This document shows, piece after piece, positions 14,732 through 23,312 of a DNA stretch of 27,575 nucleotides. This DNA is from RGIG464 sp045643185. GTDB taxonomy: Bacteria; Myxococcota_A; Bradymonadia; UBA4248. Under the pieces are notes generated by a model, which saw only the letters and a list, made by a program, of their open reading frames with translations, had not been told where the DNA came from and made no database searches. Position 1 is the first letter of the stretch. Every line of letters begins with the position of its first letter. The DNA lies in assembly GCA_045643185.1 (NCBI GenBank), contig JAZUKH010000105.1, positions 1 through 27,575 on the forward strand, written 5' to 3'. A program made the translations under genes and the position numbers.

Positions 14732-14956
14732 TTATTCTTCGGTATCAGCTTTCACACAGGTACCTTCTTTACAAACCTGTCCCGTGGAACACTGCCATTG
14801 CGCGATCTCATTATGTGTACAAATCTCAACCGTTTTGTTATCGATACACGAAGCTTCGAATGTTTTCTCGTCACACGTCGTGTCGCTGTCGGAACAAGCA
14901 CAGACGAAGCCAGACATCAAAACCAAAATGAGAGCCAAACCAAATATACGATTCAT
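14732..14956 (-). CDS. Small 74-residue lipoprotein with one six-cysteine module
   Basis: AGGAGG (14961-14966) precedes ATG 14956 by 4 nt. The signal peptide ends in lipobox V18-C19-A20-C21. The mature part is a single module with C28, C37, C46, C56, C62 and C67, giving spacing x8-x8-x9-x5-x4. This is nearly the spacing of module 3 in the adjacent large lipoprotein (x8-x8-x9-x3-x4). It looks like a one-domain version of its neighbour and is probably cotranscribed ahead of it. It could be a partner, a chaperone-like spacer or a duplication remnant. GAGAAC / GTTCTC (about 14970-14986) forms a hairpin immediately before the SD. Confidence 0.8.
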   Translation of the reverse strand: MNRIFGLALILVLMSGFVCACSDSDTTCDEKTFEASCIDNKTVEICTHNEIAQWQCSTGQVCKEGTCVKADTEE

Positions 14957-14989
14957 AAAACCTCCTCGGAAGAGAACCCCGTGTTCTCG

Positions 14990-15409
14990 TCGCAAAAAGC
15001 GCTATTCAATACAGAAGGCGGGCATGAAATACAAATGAAAACTTCAAAATAGTGGTTTACACCTACATGTATGACACACAATTACGCAGTCACCTTTTTC
15101 AATTTTGATGAAATCGTGACAAAAAACGCGCGTGTTTTTTCGAAAAAACAGCCAAAATAAGCGTGTGATTTTCGGAAAGCGTTAGAAATAAGTCTTTGTT
15201 ACCAAGGGTAAAGTTAATCGCAAATCATTGAACCACAAGGGGTTTCAGAAAATTGTGTGAACGTCTATGTGATTAAAGAAGTAAAAGAAGTTTTGACGAA
15301 CACCTTGCAATCTGTGCAATATGCATGTCGGTTCGTATCATAAAAAAGTGTGAAGAATTTGAGCGTATGTCTTCGGGGCCATCGATGCGTTAAACAAAGG
15401 ATTTTCCTT
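14990..15409. other. Intergenic region between divergent units
   Basis: This is AT-rich DNA between the minus-strand lipoprotein pair and the plus-strand AT-hook unit. It contains CCTACATGTA (15062-15071), also found at 2371-2380 before the DPYD-like gene, and CGTGACA (15115-15121), a piece of the motif seen near 9480. I see short frames only, none with a convincing SD before 15410. No RNA gene is recognised. Confidence 0.4.
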
Positions 15410-15511
15410 ATGGATAAACGGTTTGATCGTCATACGGGAAGTCAGATTAAAGGTTTTTTTGTTAGTTTAGGAATAAAAAAAATAGTTGCATTTATGAATA
15501 AGTTATATTAG
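15410..15511 (+). CDS. Possible 33-residue basic peptide
   Basis: AAAGG at 15396-15400 is 9 nt before an ATG opening a 33-codon frame. It starts MDKRFDRHTGSQIKG, continues with a hydrophobic stretch (FFVSLGIKKIVAFMNKLY) and stops at TAG 15511. It is basic and partly hydrophobic, like a small membrane-active or leader peptide. A terminator-like hairpin follows within 21 bases, then the AT-hook gene. No homologue is recognised and it may be fortuitous. Confidence 0.35.
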   Translation: MDKRFDRHTGSQIKGFFVSLGIKKIVAFMNKLY

Positions 15512-15531
15512 AAATAAGGATGTTCTAACGT

Positions 15532-15568
15532 AAAGCGTTCGCCTAACTTTGAAGAGCGCTTTTTTTTG
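15532..15568 (+). terminator. Terminator-like hairpin immediately before the AT-hook gene
   Basis: AAAGCG pairs with CGCTTT around an 18-nt loop and runs into eight T residues at 15560-15567. It ends 10 bases before the SD at 15578-15583. As with thrS, a terminator sits too close to the gene for a promoter to fit between, so it may end the short upstream transcript or act as an attenuator. Confidence 0.6.
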
Positions 15569-15588
15569 CCACACAATAGGAGGAAATT

Positions 15589-16149
15589 ATGGGATTTAAA
15601 AAGAGAATTGCTGCGTTGAGATCTGAAAAAACTGTTAAAGAACGCGTTTTTGACATGCTCGATCAGTTTTCTGAAGCAGAAGAATCTGAAGTTCGCAACA
15701 TTCTGATCGACCTTTTGGATATCAAAGACGCCAAAATCGAAAAGAAAGAATATAAATTTGCGAAAGCAGCGAAACCTGTTGCTGTTGCTTCAGATGCACC
15801 TAAAAAACGTGGTCGTAAACCGGGCTCGAAGAACAAAGTCAAAGTTGCTGATGGCGTTGTCGATGCTGCTGCCGCTCCGAAAGCCAGTGCTGCTGGACGT
15901 GGCCGCGTGGGTAAATTCCCCAAAATTCATGAAGAAGAAACCCGCAATGCCATCATTAAAGTTATGCGCGATGCCAATGATACTCAGACGCCTAATGAAA
16001 TCCGCGCTGCGCTCTATGACAATGGTTATGAAGCTCAGCGTTCAAACAAATCTTTCCAGACGAGACTCGCGACCATCATTAAAGGTATGGTCAACGATGG
16101 TATCATCAGCAAAGATTCCCGCGGCGTTTATAAACTCATTCAGAAGTAA
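15589..16149 (+). CDS. AT-hook / winged-helix DNA-binding protein
   Basis: The product has 186 residues. AGGAGG (15578-15583) lies 5 nt before the ATG. The N-terminal ~55 residues are helical and charged. A Lys/Ala-rich linker contains an AT-hook, KKRGRKPGSK at 72-81, and a second Gly-Arg patch, GRGRVGKF, at 103-110. The C-terminal 113-184 part (TPNEIRAALYDNGY, FQTRLATIIKGMVNDGIISKD, GVYKLIQK) has the layout of a small winged-helix domain similar to HARE-HTH. It probably binds AT-rich DNA as a nucleoid-associated protein or regulator. It is followed by a hairpin terminator and the purine nucleoside phosphorylase gene; a direct functional link with that gene is not evident. Confidence 0.82.
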   Translation: MGFKKRIAALRSEKTVKERVFDMLDQFSEAEESEVRNILIDLLDIKDAKIEKKEYKFAKAAKPVAVASDAPKKRGRKPGSKNKVKVADGVVDAAAAPKASAAGRGRVGKFPKIHEEETRNAIIKVMRDANDTQTPNEIRAALYDNGYEAQRSNKSFQTRLATIIKGMVNDGIISKDSRGVYKLIQK

Positions 16150-16167
16150 TCATATATTACATTAAAT

Positions 16168-16202
16168 AACACCCTGCACTCTCGTGTAGGGTGTTCGTTT
16201 GT
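16168..16202 (+). terminator. Terminator after the AT-hook gene
   Basis: AACACCCT (16168-16175) pairs with AGGGTGTT (16188-16195), with an inner CAC/GTG pairing, followed by a T-rich but interrupted tail. It may be leaky, because the next gene starts only 30 bases later. Confidence 0.65.
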
Positions 16203-16231
16203 TTGACACCATTGCCTAAAGGAGATTTGTT

Positions 16232-17059
16232 GTGGGTAAACTATTTGATGAAGCTAGTGCAGTAGCACAACGTATTCGTGAAAAATGTGACCGAAAGGTC
16301 GACCTCGTCGTCGTCCTCGGCTCAGGGCTAGGCGCCTTTGTTGATGCCCTCGAAGACAAAGTCGTCATTCCTTACGCCGATATCGAAGGTTTTCCCACTT
16401 CGAGCGTTCACGGGCATGCCGGTAACCTCGTTTTTGGTAAACTAGATGGAAAAGACCTCGTCGTAATGCAGGGACGTATCCACTACTATGAATGCGGTGA
16501 TCTGCGTCGCGTCACCTTCCCGATGCGCATTCTGCGTTGCCTCGGTTGCAGCCGCGTCATCGTGACAAACGCTGCAGGCGCCGTCAACAATGACTTCAAC
16601 GCCGGTGACCTCATGCTCATCACCGATCAGATCAACCTTATGCAGGCATCCAGCGCACTCGTTGGCCCAAATGACGACGAATTCGGTCCCCGATTCCCAG
16701 ATATGACCGAAGCCTACAACAAAGCTATGTCCGAAGTCCTGCGTCAAACCGCGAAAGACCTCAGCATTCCGCTTCAGGAAGGCGTCTATTGCGCCATGCA
16801 CGGCCCCGAATACGAAACGCCGGCCGAAGTTCGCATGGTTCAACGCCTCGGCGCCGATGCCGTCGGTATGTCCACCGTCCCCGAAGTCCTCGTCGCAAAC
16901 CACATGGGCATGAAAGTCGCCGGTATCTCCTGCCTTACGAACAAGGGCGCTGGACTCTCCGCCACCAAGCTCAATCACGAAGAAGTTATGGAATGTGGAC
17001 GAAAAGTCGCCAAAAACTTCATCGCGCTCCTTTCCGAAGGTGTCCGTCGTCTCCTCTAA
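16232..17059 (+). CDS. punA: Purine nucleoside phosphorylase
   Basis: The product has 275 residues and starts at GTG 16232, with AAAGGAG (16218-16224) 7 nt upstream. It cleaves purine (deoxy)ribonucleosides with phosphate in the cytoplasmic salvage pathway. Family I trimeric PNP signatures are intact: VVLGSGLG at 27-34 for phosphate, SSVHGHAGN at 57-65, VTNAAG at 111-116, and GPEYETPAE at 191-199 containing Y194-E195, equivalent to the purine-binding Phe-Glu of human PNP. VGMSTVPEV (211-219) and N237 in TNKGAG complete the purine site. Retained Glu and Asn suggest a preference for 6-oxopurines (guanosine, inosine). The length is typical. It is separated from the AT-hook gene by 82 nt with a terminator hairpin; readthrough or a weak promoter would be needed. 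Confidence 0.95.
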   Translation: MGKLFDEASAVAQRIREKCDRKVDLVVVLGSGLGAFVDALEDKVVIPYADIEGFPTSSVHGHAGNLVFGKLDGKDLVVMQGRIHYYECGDLRRVTFPMRILRCLGCSRVIVTNAAGAVNNDFNAGDLMLITDQINLMQASSALVGPNDDEFGPRFPDMTEAYNKAMSEVLRQTAKDLSIPLQEGVYCAMHGPEYETPAEVRMVQRLGADAVGMSTVPEVLVANHMGMKVAGISCLTNKGAGLSATKLNHEEVMECGRKVAKNFIALLSEGVRRLL

Positions 17060-17084
17060 TTCAATGTTGAGATGAATTCATAAC

Positions 17085-17119
17085 AAAAAAAAGACCGGCT
17101 TATTGCCGGTCTTTTTTTT
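17085..17119. terminator. Bidirectional terminator between convergent genes
   Basis: A run of A, GACCGGC, a short loop, GCCGGTC and a run of T give a perfect stem with T tails on both strands. It can end both the phosphorylase transcript from the left and the TSP3/GLUG lipoprotein transcript from the right (stop at 17225). Confidence 0.93.
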
Positions 17120-17224
17120 GTTCTTACTTGATCATAATCTTGGCTGAGCTGTGCTGAGCTGTAACAACAAACGATCCACGCGTGGAGAAGGGCAATCCGC
17201 ACTTCTCCACTAAAACCTGGTCGA

Positions 17225-19999
17225 TCAATACAACGTCGGCAAGCTGACCGTCACATTATCAAGCTTAATTTCGGACACCTTCCAGACCATGTACGGATCG
17301 CCCGACAAAAGCTTATTGAGTGCCGTCACAACGTCTGTCACACTAGACGCTTTAAAAGCCGTGGCCCCCTCAATACCAGGCGCAGCGCCTTCACGACCGG
17401 CATCGAACCAATACACTTGTGTCATCGCCGGCGCTACATCCATCGTTAAACTTTTAACCAACGCGTTATCCGCCATGGGAGTGTATTTTTCCGACCCGTC
17501 AGAGGCTTGTGCATAATTATATATACTGCTCGCAGAAACGATGTTTCTCCACTGCATCGGATATGCAAGATTCATCAGGGACACAAATCCACCCAAATTT
17601 GATTCTTCGGAACCAACGACCTTGGCGTTTGAAAAGATATTTTCAAACACGAAATGCTCGCTCCAGTCACATCCATCTTCGTTATTCGAACATCCTGCTA
17701 TCAGGCTGGTCCTCAGCTCACCGACAAAGCCACCAACAGCGCCGGAGAAACCCTCGCCCTTTAGGTTGTCAACGCGTGAATCCACATTGCGAACGATGAG
17801 TTTAGACTTGTCATAATTCTCATCGGTATCATTTAGAGACAAGCTAACATCCATATAGCCAAAACCACCGCCTACGACATATCCTGAAAGGCTTTGGACC
17901 TGAGTCCGAATATTCTGGAACGTTGGATTAAGCATCGAGTTTGAAGTCGAAGCGGAATTGACAGAAATAAAAGCCGTGCCCACCAAACCACCAGCATAAG
18001 AATAAAGGGATTTGACCCTTTCGATCTCTACATCAATATTCTTCAAGCTCGAATTCCCAAGATATCCAGCTATACCGCCAGCCATCTCTTCAGCTTCGAT
18101 CGAATCGGTAATGCGGAGTTTTACATTATTGAAACTCGAGACGTTAACATCACCGACCAATCCACCGACAGTCATTGCATTATTCAACTTACCAACCGTA
18201 ACGTCGACTTGGTTGAACGAGACCTCCTGCGCGTTCCCAGCCACACCACCAATGACCATAATCCTCATAGGATTAAATTGGCTTGTGATGTTGTCCACGG
18301 TTAAGAAAACATTGGAAAGCGTTGCGTGATCTAACCTACCAAAAAGCCCACCAAGCGCCTCCACCTCGGGATGGTCATTCATCAATTGTATCGCTTTCAC
18401 GTGATTTTCTTTTTTATCGGTCGTGTAGTTGAGATAAAAAGCATCTCCGACCAGGGATCCCAAAACCATACATTCGCGAAATGAATAATCAACGTCTCTG
18501 ACCACAACATTCGACATATTGACAGGGATGGTTTCAGCATTTTTGTCAACCTGCATATAATTGACATTGGCATCCCCGATCAGACCACCACAGAAAAGGG
18601 TCTTTGGATCATAAGTAATTGAACCAGCCCCTTTGAGCTCGATATTAGAGAGATTGGATGCCGCAATGTTGGAGGCCAAAACGCCGCCGTGTATATCTTC
18701 CACATCGATATCCAGGTTGATATTTTTAATATCCGAGAAAACGATGATCTCAAATAGCGAATTGTGCAGCTTGCAACGTTTGCCATTTTTTTCAAAACGA
18801 ATGGTCACAGGCTCTTTGGCTTCAAGCGTCACATTGGCGAGCACAGGAATGCTCGTCCAATTTTCAGCCACACATTCTCCTGCAACTTCCTGAGTCGGAA
18901 TGAGATCGGCGAGGTTCAAATCATTTTCAATTTCGACATGAAGCGCTTTTTCACCGACATCTTCATAAGGATTCGCCGGGCCTGCCTCAGGATCTTCGAA
19001 CATGGGCGTACACAACACACTTGCAGGACTTGTCTCTTCATTCACCGTGCATTCACCGCATTTTTGCACGCGGATCAAACCATTGGAACAAACATACATG
19101 CCAGTTTTAGAAGCGCAACTCACATCCAATTTGTCACACTTCTGCCCGACTGGGTCTGTTTTCGCGATTTCAACCAATTGATCGCGCAATAATTCTAATT
19201 CAACCGCATTTCGAATGATGACATGATTTCCGTCTATGAAACCACAATCGACAGCCTCCTCGCCCTTTTTCGCCGTCACCGACGCATTGTACGGGCAGGC
19301 ATCCTCGTCATCCAAAATGCCGTCACCATCACTGTCGTTGAGGTCGCACGACGCATCACCAGTCGAACGCGTCGGATTGAGCGGACAGGCATCGAGACAG
19401 TTCACGACGCCGTCGCCGTCCGTATCAGCAAGGTTAGCCAGTGTGTCGTCGACATCACAACCGCAGAAACCCTTCAAAACTTTGTTCGGATTATTGGGAC
19501 AGGCATCCAAACAGTCGAGCATGCCATCGCCGTCGCTGTCCACGTCCAACTGGTCGCAGCCACAAACGCCGGGATAGGTCTTGTCCGGGTTATTGGGACA
19601 AAGATCCACCGAGTCGCCGAGGCAATCCATGACGCCGTCGCCGTCCTTGTCTTCGTCGGGAATGTCGCAGCCGCAAACGCCGGGCAAGCGCTTATCGGGA
19701 TTATCGGGGCAAAGATCGCGCGTTTGCGCGGCGAGGCAGTCGATCACGCCATCGTTATCGGCATCCGCATCGTCAAACGAACAGCCACAAATGCCGGGCG
19801 CTGCTTTTTTCGCATCCGCTGGGCAAAGATCGACGCAGTCCATCACGCCATCGCCGTCCGTATCCACATCGGCCATGCCACAGCCGCATACGCCGGGAAC
19901 GTCCTTCTCCGGGTTATCGGGGCAAAGATCCAGGTCCGAAGATTCACAACCACACAAACTCAGCGCAAGAATTGCGAGCACTGCCTTATTTCTCTGCAT
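17225..19999 (-). CDS. Surface lipoprotein with TSP3 calcium repeats and GLUG-type repeats
   Basis: The product has 924 residues. GAGGT (20006-20010) precedes ATG 19999. Lipobox L15-C16-G17-C18 ends the signal peptide. Residues about 25-250 hold seven thrombospondin type 3-like units (CPDNP...PGVCGC...DxDxDGDGVxDC), expected to bind calcium and form a stiff stalk. A six-cysteine module like those of the 12839-14956 proteins follows near 288-330. The C-terminal ~550 residues contain recurring GGL(I/V/F)G turns (GGLIGDANV, GGLFGRL, GGVAGNA, GGLVGDV, GGIAGYL, GGLVGTAF, GGFVGEL), each followed by hydrophobic-alternating strands. This resembles GLUG-type repeats in a beta-helix, as in secreted adhesins. 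An adhesin or matrix role is inferred. An extended -10 promoter lies about 70 bp upstream. Confidence 0.88.
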   Translation of the reverse strand: MQRNKAVLAILALSLCGCESSDLDLCPDNPEKDVPGVCGCGMADVDTDGDGVMDCVDLCPADAKKAAPGICGCSFDDADADNDGVIDCLAAQTRDLCPDNPDKRLPGVCGCDIPDEDKDGDGVMDCLGDSVDLCPNNPDKTYPGVCGCDQLDVDSDGDGMLDCLDACPNNPNKVLKGFCGCDVDDTLANLADTDGDGVVNCLDACPLNPTRSTGDASCDLNDSDGDGILDDEDACPYNASVTAKKGEEAVDCGFIDGNHVIIRNAVELELLRDQLVEIAKTDPVGQKCDKLDVSCASKTGMYVCSNGLIRVQKCGECTVNEETSPASVLCTPMFEDPEAGPANPYEDVGEKALHVEIENDLNLADLIPTQEVAGECVAENWTSIPVLANVTLEAKEPVTIRFEKNGKRCKLHNSLFEIIVFSDIKNINLDIDVEDIHGGVLASNIAASNLSNIELKGAGSITYDPKTLFCGGLIGDANVNYMQVDKNAETIPVNMSNVVVRDVDYSFRECMVLGSLVGDAFYLNYTTDKKENHVKAIQLMNDHPEVEALGGLFGRLDHATLSNVFLTVDNITSQFNPMRIMVIGGVAGNAQEVSFNQVDVTVGKLNNAMTVGGLVGDVNVSSFNNVKLRITDSIEAEEMAGGIAGYLGNSSLKNIDVEIERVKSLYSYAGGLVGTAFISVNSASTSNSMLNPTFQNIRTQVQSLSGYVVGGGFGYMDVSLSLNDTDENYDKSKLIVRNVDSRVDNLKGEGFSGAVGGFVGELRTSLIAGCSNNEDGCDWSEHFVFENIFSNAKVVGSEESNLGGFVSLMNLAYPMQWRNIVSASSIYNYAQASDGSEKYTPMADNALVKSLTMDVAPAMTQVYWFDAGREGAAPGIEGATAFKASSVTDVVTALNKLLSGDPYMVWKVSEIKLDNVTVSLPTLY

Positions 20000-20066
20000 A
20001 TCGTTACCTCAATGACATGAATTTATGAAAACGCTGACGCGCATGAAAAGCCATACTAAACACATT

Positions 20067-20075
20067 ATTATAACA
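20067..20075 (-). promoter_or_regulatory. Extended -10 promoter of the TSP3/GLUG lipoprotein
   Basis: On the minus strand TGTTATAAT is a perfect extended -10 element (TGn plus TATAAT), about 68 bases before the start codon. No good -35 is visible at 17 bp, which is usual for extended -10 promoters. Confidence 0.6.
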
Positions 20076-20109
20076 GAATTAGCCTGTCATGGCACGTCTT
20101 TACGTTTGA

Positions 20110-20226
20110 GGGGAAAGTCTTCCCCTACGCGGCTATTTCGCATTTCTGTAGAGACGCGTGGTCGACACGTCTCTACAGAAATACGAAATACGCCGCTACC
20201 CCTTCGCCTGGCGGGGCCCCCAACGG
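20110..20226. repeat. Composite hairpin element, copy A, with GTAGAGACG core
   Basis: GGGGAA..TTCCCC (20110-20125) is followed by CGCGGCTATTT (20128 on), a core palindrome CTGTAGAGACG / CGTCTCTACAG (20146-20178), AAATACGCCGC (20186-20196) and TACCCCTTCGCC..GGCGGGGCCC. On the minus strand the middle part is the GGC, bulged G, TAT...ATA, GCC architecture. The outer frame matches the element at 24421-24524 while the core differs. It reaches to the stop codon of the VWA gene at 20230. Confidence 0.88.
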
Positions 20227-20229
20227 GGT

Positions 20230-22995
20230 TTAGCGAATACGTCGCACGGCGACGTCGAGAATAATGAGTCCGAAAGCCAGCCACAAAAAATTTGCCCACA
20301 ACGGCGTGTAGCTTCTCAACTTGACGTCGCCGGGGTCGCTCATCTGGGCGAAGTCGACATCGACGTAGCCGTGGGTCGCGGCCGCCATCGCGTCCATCAA
20401 CGGCGTGTTAGGCGCCATCGCGGCATATTCCGGCGAATACGGGTACGAAAGCGATGACTGGGCATACCCCAACGACTCGTTTTGCTGCTTCAACTCGGCG
20501 CGGATCGCGTAAGCGCCGTAGCTCGACACGTCAAAAGACGCCTCGTAATACCCTGGCGCGGCCTGTTCAAAGGTCAGGTTGAACGCATCCCCCTCGGGCG
20601 GCTGAACGGATGCCGTCACATCCAAGCCGTTGATGAAGCTGTCATCCGTGTCGATCGCATCCACGATGACGTAGGCGCGCGACTGGTCGAGGCGCGTCGT
20701 CATCGCGTAAAGCGTTTCTTCTTCTTCGTTCATGGTTTCGCGCACGACCTGGGCCCAGAACTTGGCGAACGACGACGACTGCTTGATCCAACCCGACGCC
20801 CAGCGATTCTTGGCATCGCTGGTGAACGCGGTCGTAGAACCCGTGCCCACGTTCCAATGGGCGAGTATCGGGGAACCCGTCGGCGCGGTCAGAATGACTT
20901 CGGAACCGTTTTTGGGCTTGGTCTCGACATAGCCGAGCAAGGTCTGCGGCGTCACGCCCTTGACCATGGCGTGCTGCTTGGCCACTTTGGGCACAAATGG
21001 CGATTCCACCACGGCATTGTTGACGATGCGGTCAGTCTCTTCGACGAAGAGGCGCGGCACCGACGTCGGGTCGTTCGCGATGTACGCGCGACCTTTACCA
21101 AGACTGGCGATGCGGCTCAACAACACGGTGTCGGCCTTACTGAGCGCGATCGTCGACACGGTGATCTTGGAACGCGACATTTCCTTGACCAGCGCATCAA
21201 TGCCCGTGTACGGGCTATGACCGTCGGTCAGCACGATGACGTGTTTGACCTTGGCCGAAACGAGTGAAAGCTCCAAATAGGCGAGTTCGAGGGCATCACG
21301 GATGTTCGTGCCGCCGTTGGGCTGCATGCGGCTGATCTTGTCGTTGATGCTGTAACGATTGACGGCGCGCGTCGCCGGAACGACCAGGTAAGGCGCATCA
21401 TCAAAGCCGATCACCATCACGCGGTCCTGCGGTTTGAGCGTAGCGACGCTCTGCTTCGCGGCTTCTTTGGCCATTTCCAGGTTGCGATTTTCGCGCATCG
21501 AACCCGATTTATCGATGACGAACGCGATCGCCGAAGTCATTTTTTCGTTACGGGCATCCGCGTCGAACTTGACCGGCAAAATATTCTCGATGATCGTGTC
21601 TTTGTAGCCACCGAGTGAAAAAGCATTCGAACCGCCGAGGGCAATAAAGCCACCGCTCTGACGACGCACGTACGATTCGAGCAGCTTCATGTTTTCGCTC
21701 GTGATGTTCGTGCGGCCCGTGTTGGTCACGCGCGCCACGTCGCCGAGAATGACGACGGCGTATTTCGAGAGTTCGCTCATCGAAGTCGGCCAACCCGAGG
21801 GCGGGCGCACGTCCACGTCAAAATTCTGTCCCTCGCTGTCGCCCCAGCCAGCCAGAGCGCGCTGCAAGTACTGAGCACTGGCCGTGTCGGATTCAATGTA
21901 GAGCACTTTCGGGCGACCGAGGATCTCAAACGTGTCTTTAATGGCGTTGTTCGCGGCAAACGTGTCGTCGCCCTCGGCAACACCGGCCAGTTCAGCCGAC
22001 AAATTGAGTTTTCCGGGGTGATCTGACGTGACGACGAGCGGAATCTCGTTCAAACCGGGCTGCACGTCGACAGATTGGGACAGCTTGTCGCTGTGAACGC
22101 CGTCGAGGCTGACGTCGAGCTGCACCGTCATAGCCTTGGTCGATTCGAGCGACGCGACGACTTCAAACGGCTTGCCGACGCGCAGATTGTCGCGGTCGCG
22201 CGTTTCAAAGCCGTGCAGCAGAATCTCGTGGCGTTCAGGCATCGTGAGGTGAACGACGTCGATGCGAATGTCGTCCTGAGCTGCGCGCGCCGCCTGACCG
22301 AGCGCATCGCCCTGCGTCTGGTTGCCATCGCCCATCAGCACCAGACGGCGCTGATAATTCTCGGGAAACAGTGACGACGCAAAACGGATCGCCGCTTCGA
22401 TGTCGGTTGCCTGCTGTTCGGCGCTGCCCGTCTCGTCATGGCGACGAAGCTGCACCGCATCGCTCTCGGTCTCGACAACGCGCGGCGTCGCCGCATACGT
22501 CACCACCTGCACGTTCAACGTCGTTTTGCTGTCACCACGCGATTTGAGCGCCGAATCGATGACCTGCTGCGCTTCGGCCAGCATGGCGTCGGGCACCGAG
22601 TCGCTCACATCCACGAGGTACACCATCGAAACTTGTTGGCTCTCCTCGGTCTTTTCGATATCCACAAGGGCCAGCACGATCGTCGCGATCAGCGCTACGC
22701 GCACCACACAACTCACGATGCGCTGCCACAACTTGAAATCGGTCAACGAACGCGTGCCAAACAGCAACAACAGCGGCCAGCTCGCCAACAGGCCAAGCCA
22801 CTCAAGGTGAGACGCGCGATACGACACTGGTTCGCCGCTCACATCAACGTTGACGAGCGGCAACTGGTTCAGCAACGACCACACGTCATGATCGGTAAAC
22901 TCAATCGAAGTCATGTCGGGTGCCATGATGCCAAACCACCACGCAGACAGGTTGACCGCTAACAGAATGAATATAATGACGAGACGAATTAGCAC
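20230..22995 (-). CDS. Membrane VWA / glutamine-amidotransferase-like protein of the MoxR cluster
   Basis: I start at GTG 22995, giving 921 residues. The frame stays open to 23340, but that part merely translates hairpin repeats, and TTG 23025 is an alternative. Membrane segments lie at about 2-23, 64-80 and 92-111, with one at the C-terminus (FLWLAFGLIILDVAV). A first VWA-like domain starts YLVDVSDS (129-133), and a linker of immunoglobulin-like strands follows. A class I glutamine-amidotransferase-like domain (about 362-480; VLYIESD, VVILGDV, GGFIALGGSNAFSLGGY) leads into a second VWA domain with full MIDAS: D495-x-S-x-S499, T563, D591. This is the usual layout of the large BatB/DUF1355-type partner of MoxR and DUF58 proteins. 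Ligand or partner binding in the periplasm through the MIDAS metal is expected. It is transcribed divergently from moxR. Confidence 0.88.
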   Translation of the reverse strand: MLIRLVIIFILLAVNLSAWWFGIMAPDMTSIEFTDHDVWSLLNQLPLVNVDVSGEPVSYRASHLEWLGLLASWPLLLLFGTRSLTDFKLWQRIVSCVVRVALIATIVLALVDIEKTEESQQVSMVYLVDVSDSVPDAMLAEAQQVIDSALKSRGDSKTTLNVQVVTYAATPRVVETESDAVQLRRHDETGSAEQQATDIEAAIRFASSLFPENYQRRLVLMGDGNQTQGDALGQAARAAQDDIRIDVVHLTMPERHEILLHGFETRDRDNLRVGKPFEVVASLESTKAMTVQLDVSLDGVHSDKLSQSVDVQPGLNEIPLVVTSDHPGKLNLSAELAGVAEGDDTFAANNAIKDTFEILGRPKVLYIESDTASAQYLQRALAGWGDSEGQNFDVDVRPPSGWPTSMSELSKYAVVILGDVARVTNTGRTNITSENMKLLESYVRRQSGGFIALGGSNAFSLGGYKDTIIENILPVKFDADARNEKMTSAIAFVIDKSGSMRENRNLEMAKEAAKQSVATLKPQDRVMVIGFDDAPYLVVPATRAVNRYSINDKISRMQPNGGTNIRDALELAYLELSLVSAKVKHVIVLTDGHSPYTGIDALVKEMSRSKITVSTIALSKADTVLLSRIASLGKGRAYIANDPTSVPRLFVEETDRIVNNAVVESPFVPKVAKQHAMVKGVTPQTLLGYVETKPKNGSEVILTAPTGSPILAHWNVGTGSTTAFTSDAKNRWASGWIKQSSSFAKFWAQVVRETMNEEEETLYAMTTRLDQSRAYVIVDAIDTDDSFINGLDVTASVQPPEGDAFNLTFEQAAPGYYEASFDVSSYGAYAIRAELKQQNESLGYAQSSLSYPYSPEYAAMAPNTPLMDAMAAATHGYVDVDFAQMSDPGDVKLRSYTPLWANFLWLAFGLIILDVAVRRIR

Positions 22996-23250
22996 GGCTT
23001 TATCTTTATGATTTCGTGCGGTCAACGCGACCGAAGTTAAAATGACTGCGTTCTCCCCTCGCCCTTTAGGGAGAGGGGACGGGGGTGAGGGCGTTTTTGC
23101 TGCGCGTATTTCGCGAAGCGGAATAGCGCAGCCCGGCGGCTTATGACGGCCAACGGCCGGCATGGCCGACGGCCACCAATTTTCGAGGCGCGCATTGAAG
23201 GCCAACGGCCGAAAGCGTGCCGAGCATCGACGAATGCGGCGAACGCCGCA
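22996..23250. repeat. Repeat-filled divergent intergenic region
   Basis: It contains a TCTCCCCTCGCCC / GGGAGAGGGGACGGGGGTGAGGG-type element (23051-23092, interrupted palindrome), whose general form is common in proteobacterial genomes as I recall. A bulged-G hairpin at 23099-23132 reads GCTGCGC, G, TAT, TTCGC, GAA, GCGGA, ATA, GCGCAGC. GGCC-rich inverted repeats lie at about 23145-23216, and ATGCGGC / GCCGCAT at 23234-23251. I see no separate gene. The repeats lie between the VWA gene start and the moxR promoter. Confidence 0.82.
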
Positions 23251-23283
23251 TCGGAGATGTCCCCTTTTTACCCCGATTTCGAT

Positions 23284-23312
23284 TTGTTTGCGCCGCTTTT
23301 TTCTCTTATTCT
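23284..23312 (+). promoter_or_regulatory. Promoter of the moxR operon
   Basis: TTGTTT (23284-23289) and TATTCT (23307-23312) are separated by exactly 17 bp. The leader to ATG 23408 is about 90 nt and contains a hairpin GTTCAAAA / TTTTGAAC at 23342-23366. No equally good promoter is seen for the divergent VWA gene. Confidence 0.6.

Noticed and set aside
2371..15071. CCTACATGTA at 2371-2380 and 15062-15071 as a shared operator
   Set aside because: A shared word of this length is expected by chance many times in 27 kb, and the flanks are unrelated; kept only as a remark.
19223..20020. 265-codon plus-strand frame opposite the TSP3 repeats
   Set aside because: It is the antisense of repetitive TSP3-coding DNA, which keeps all frames open; the minus strand has the signal peptide and calcium motifs.
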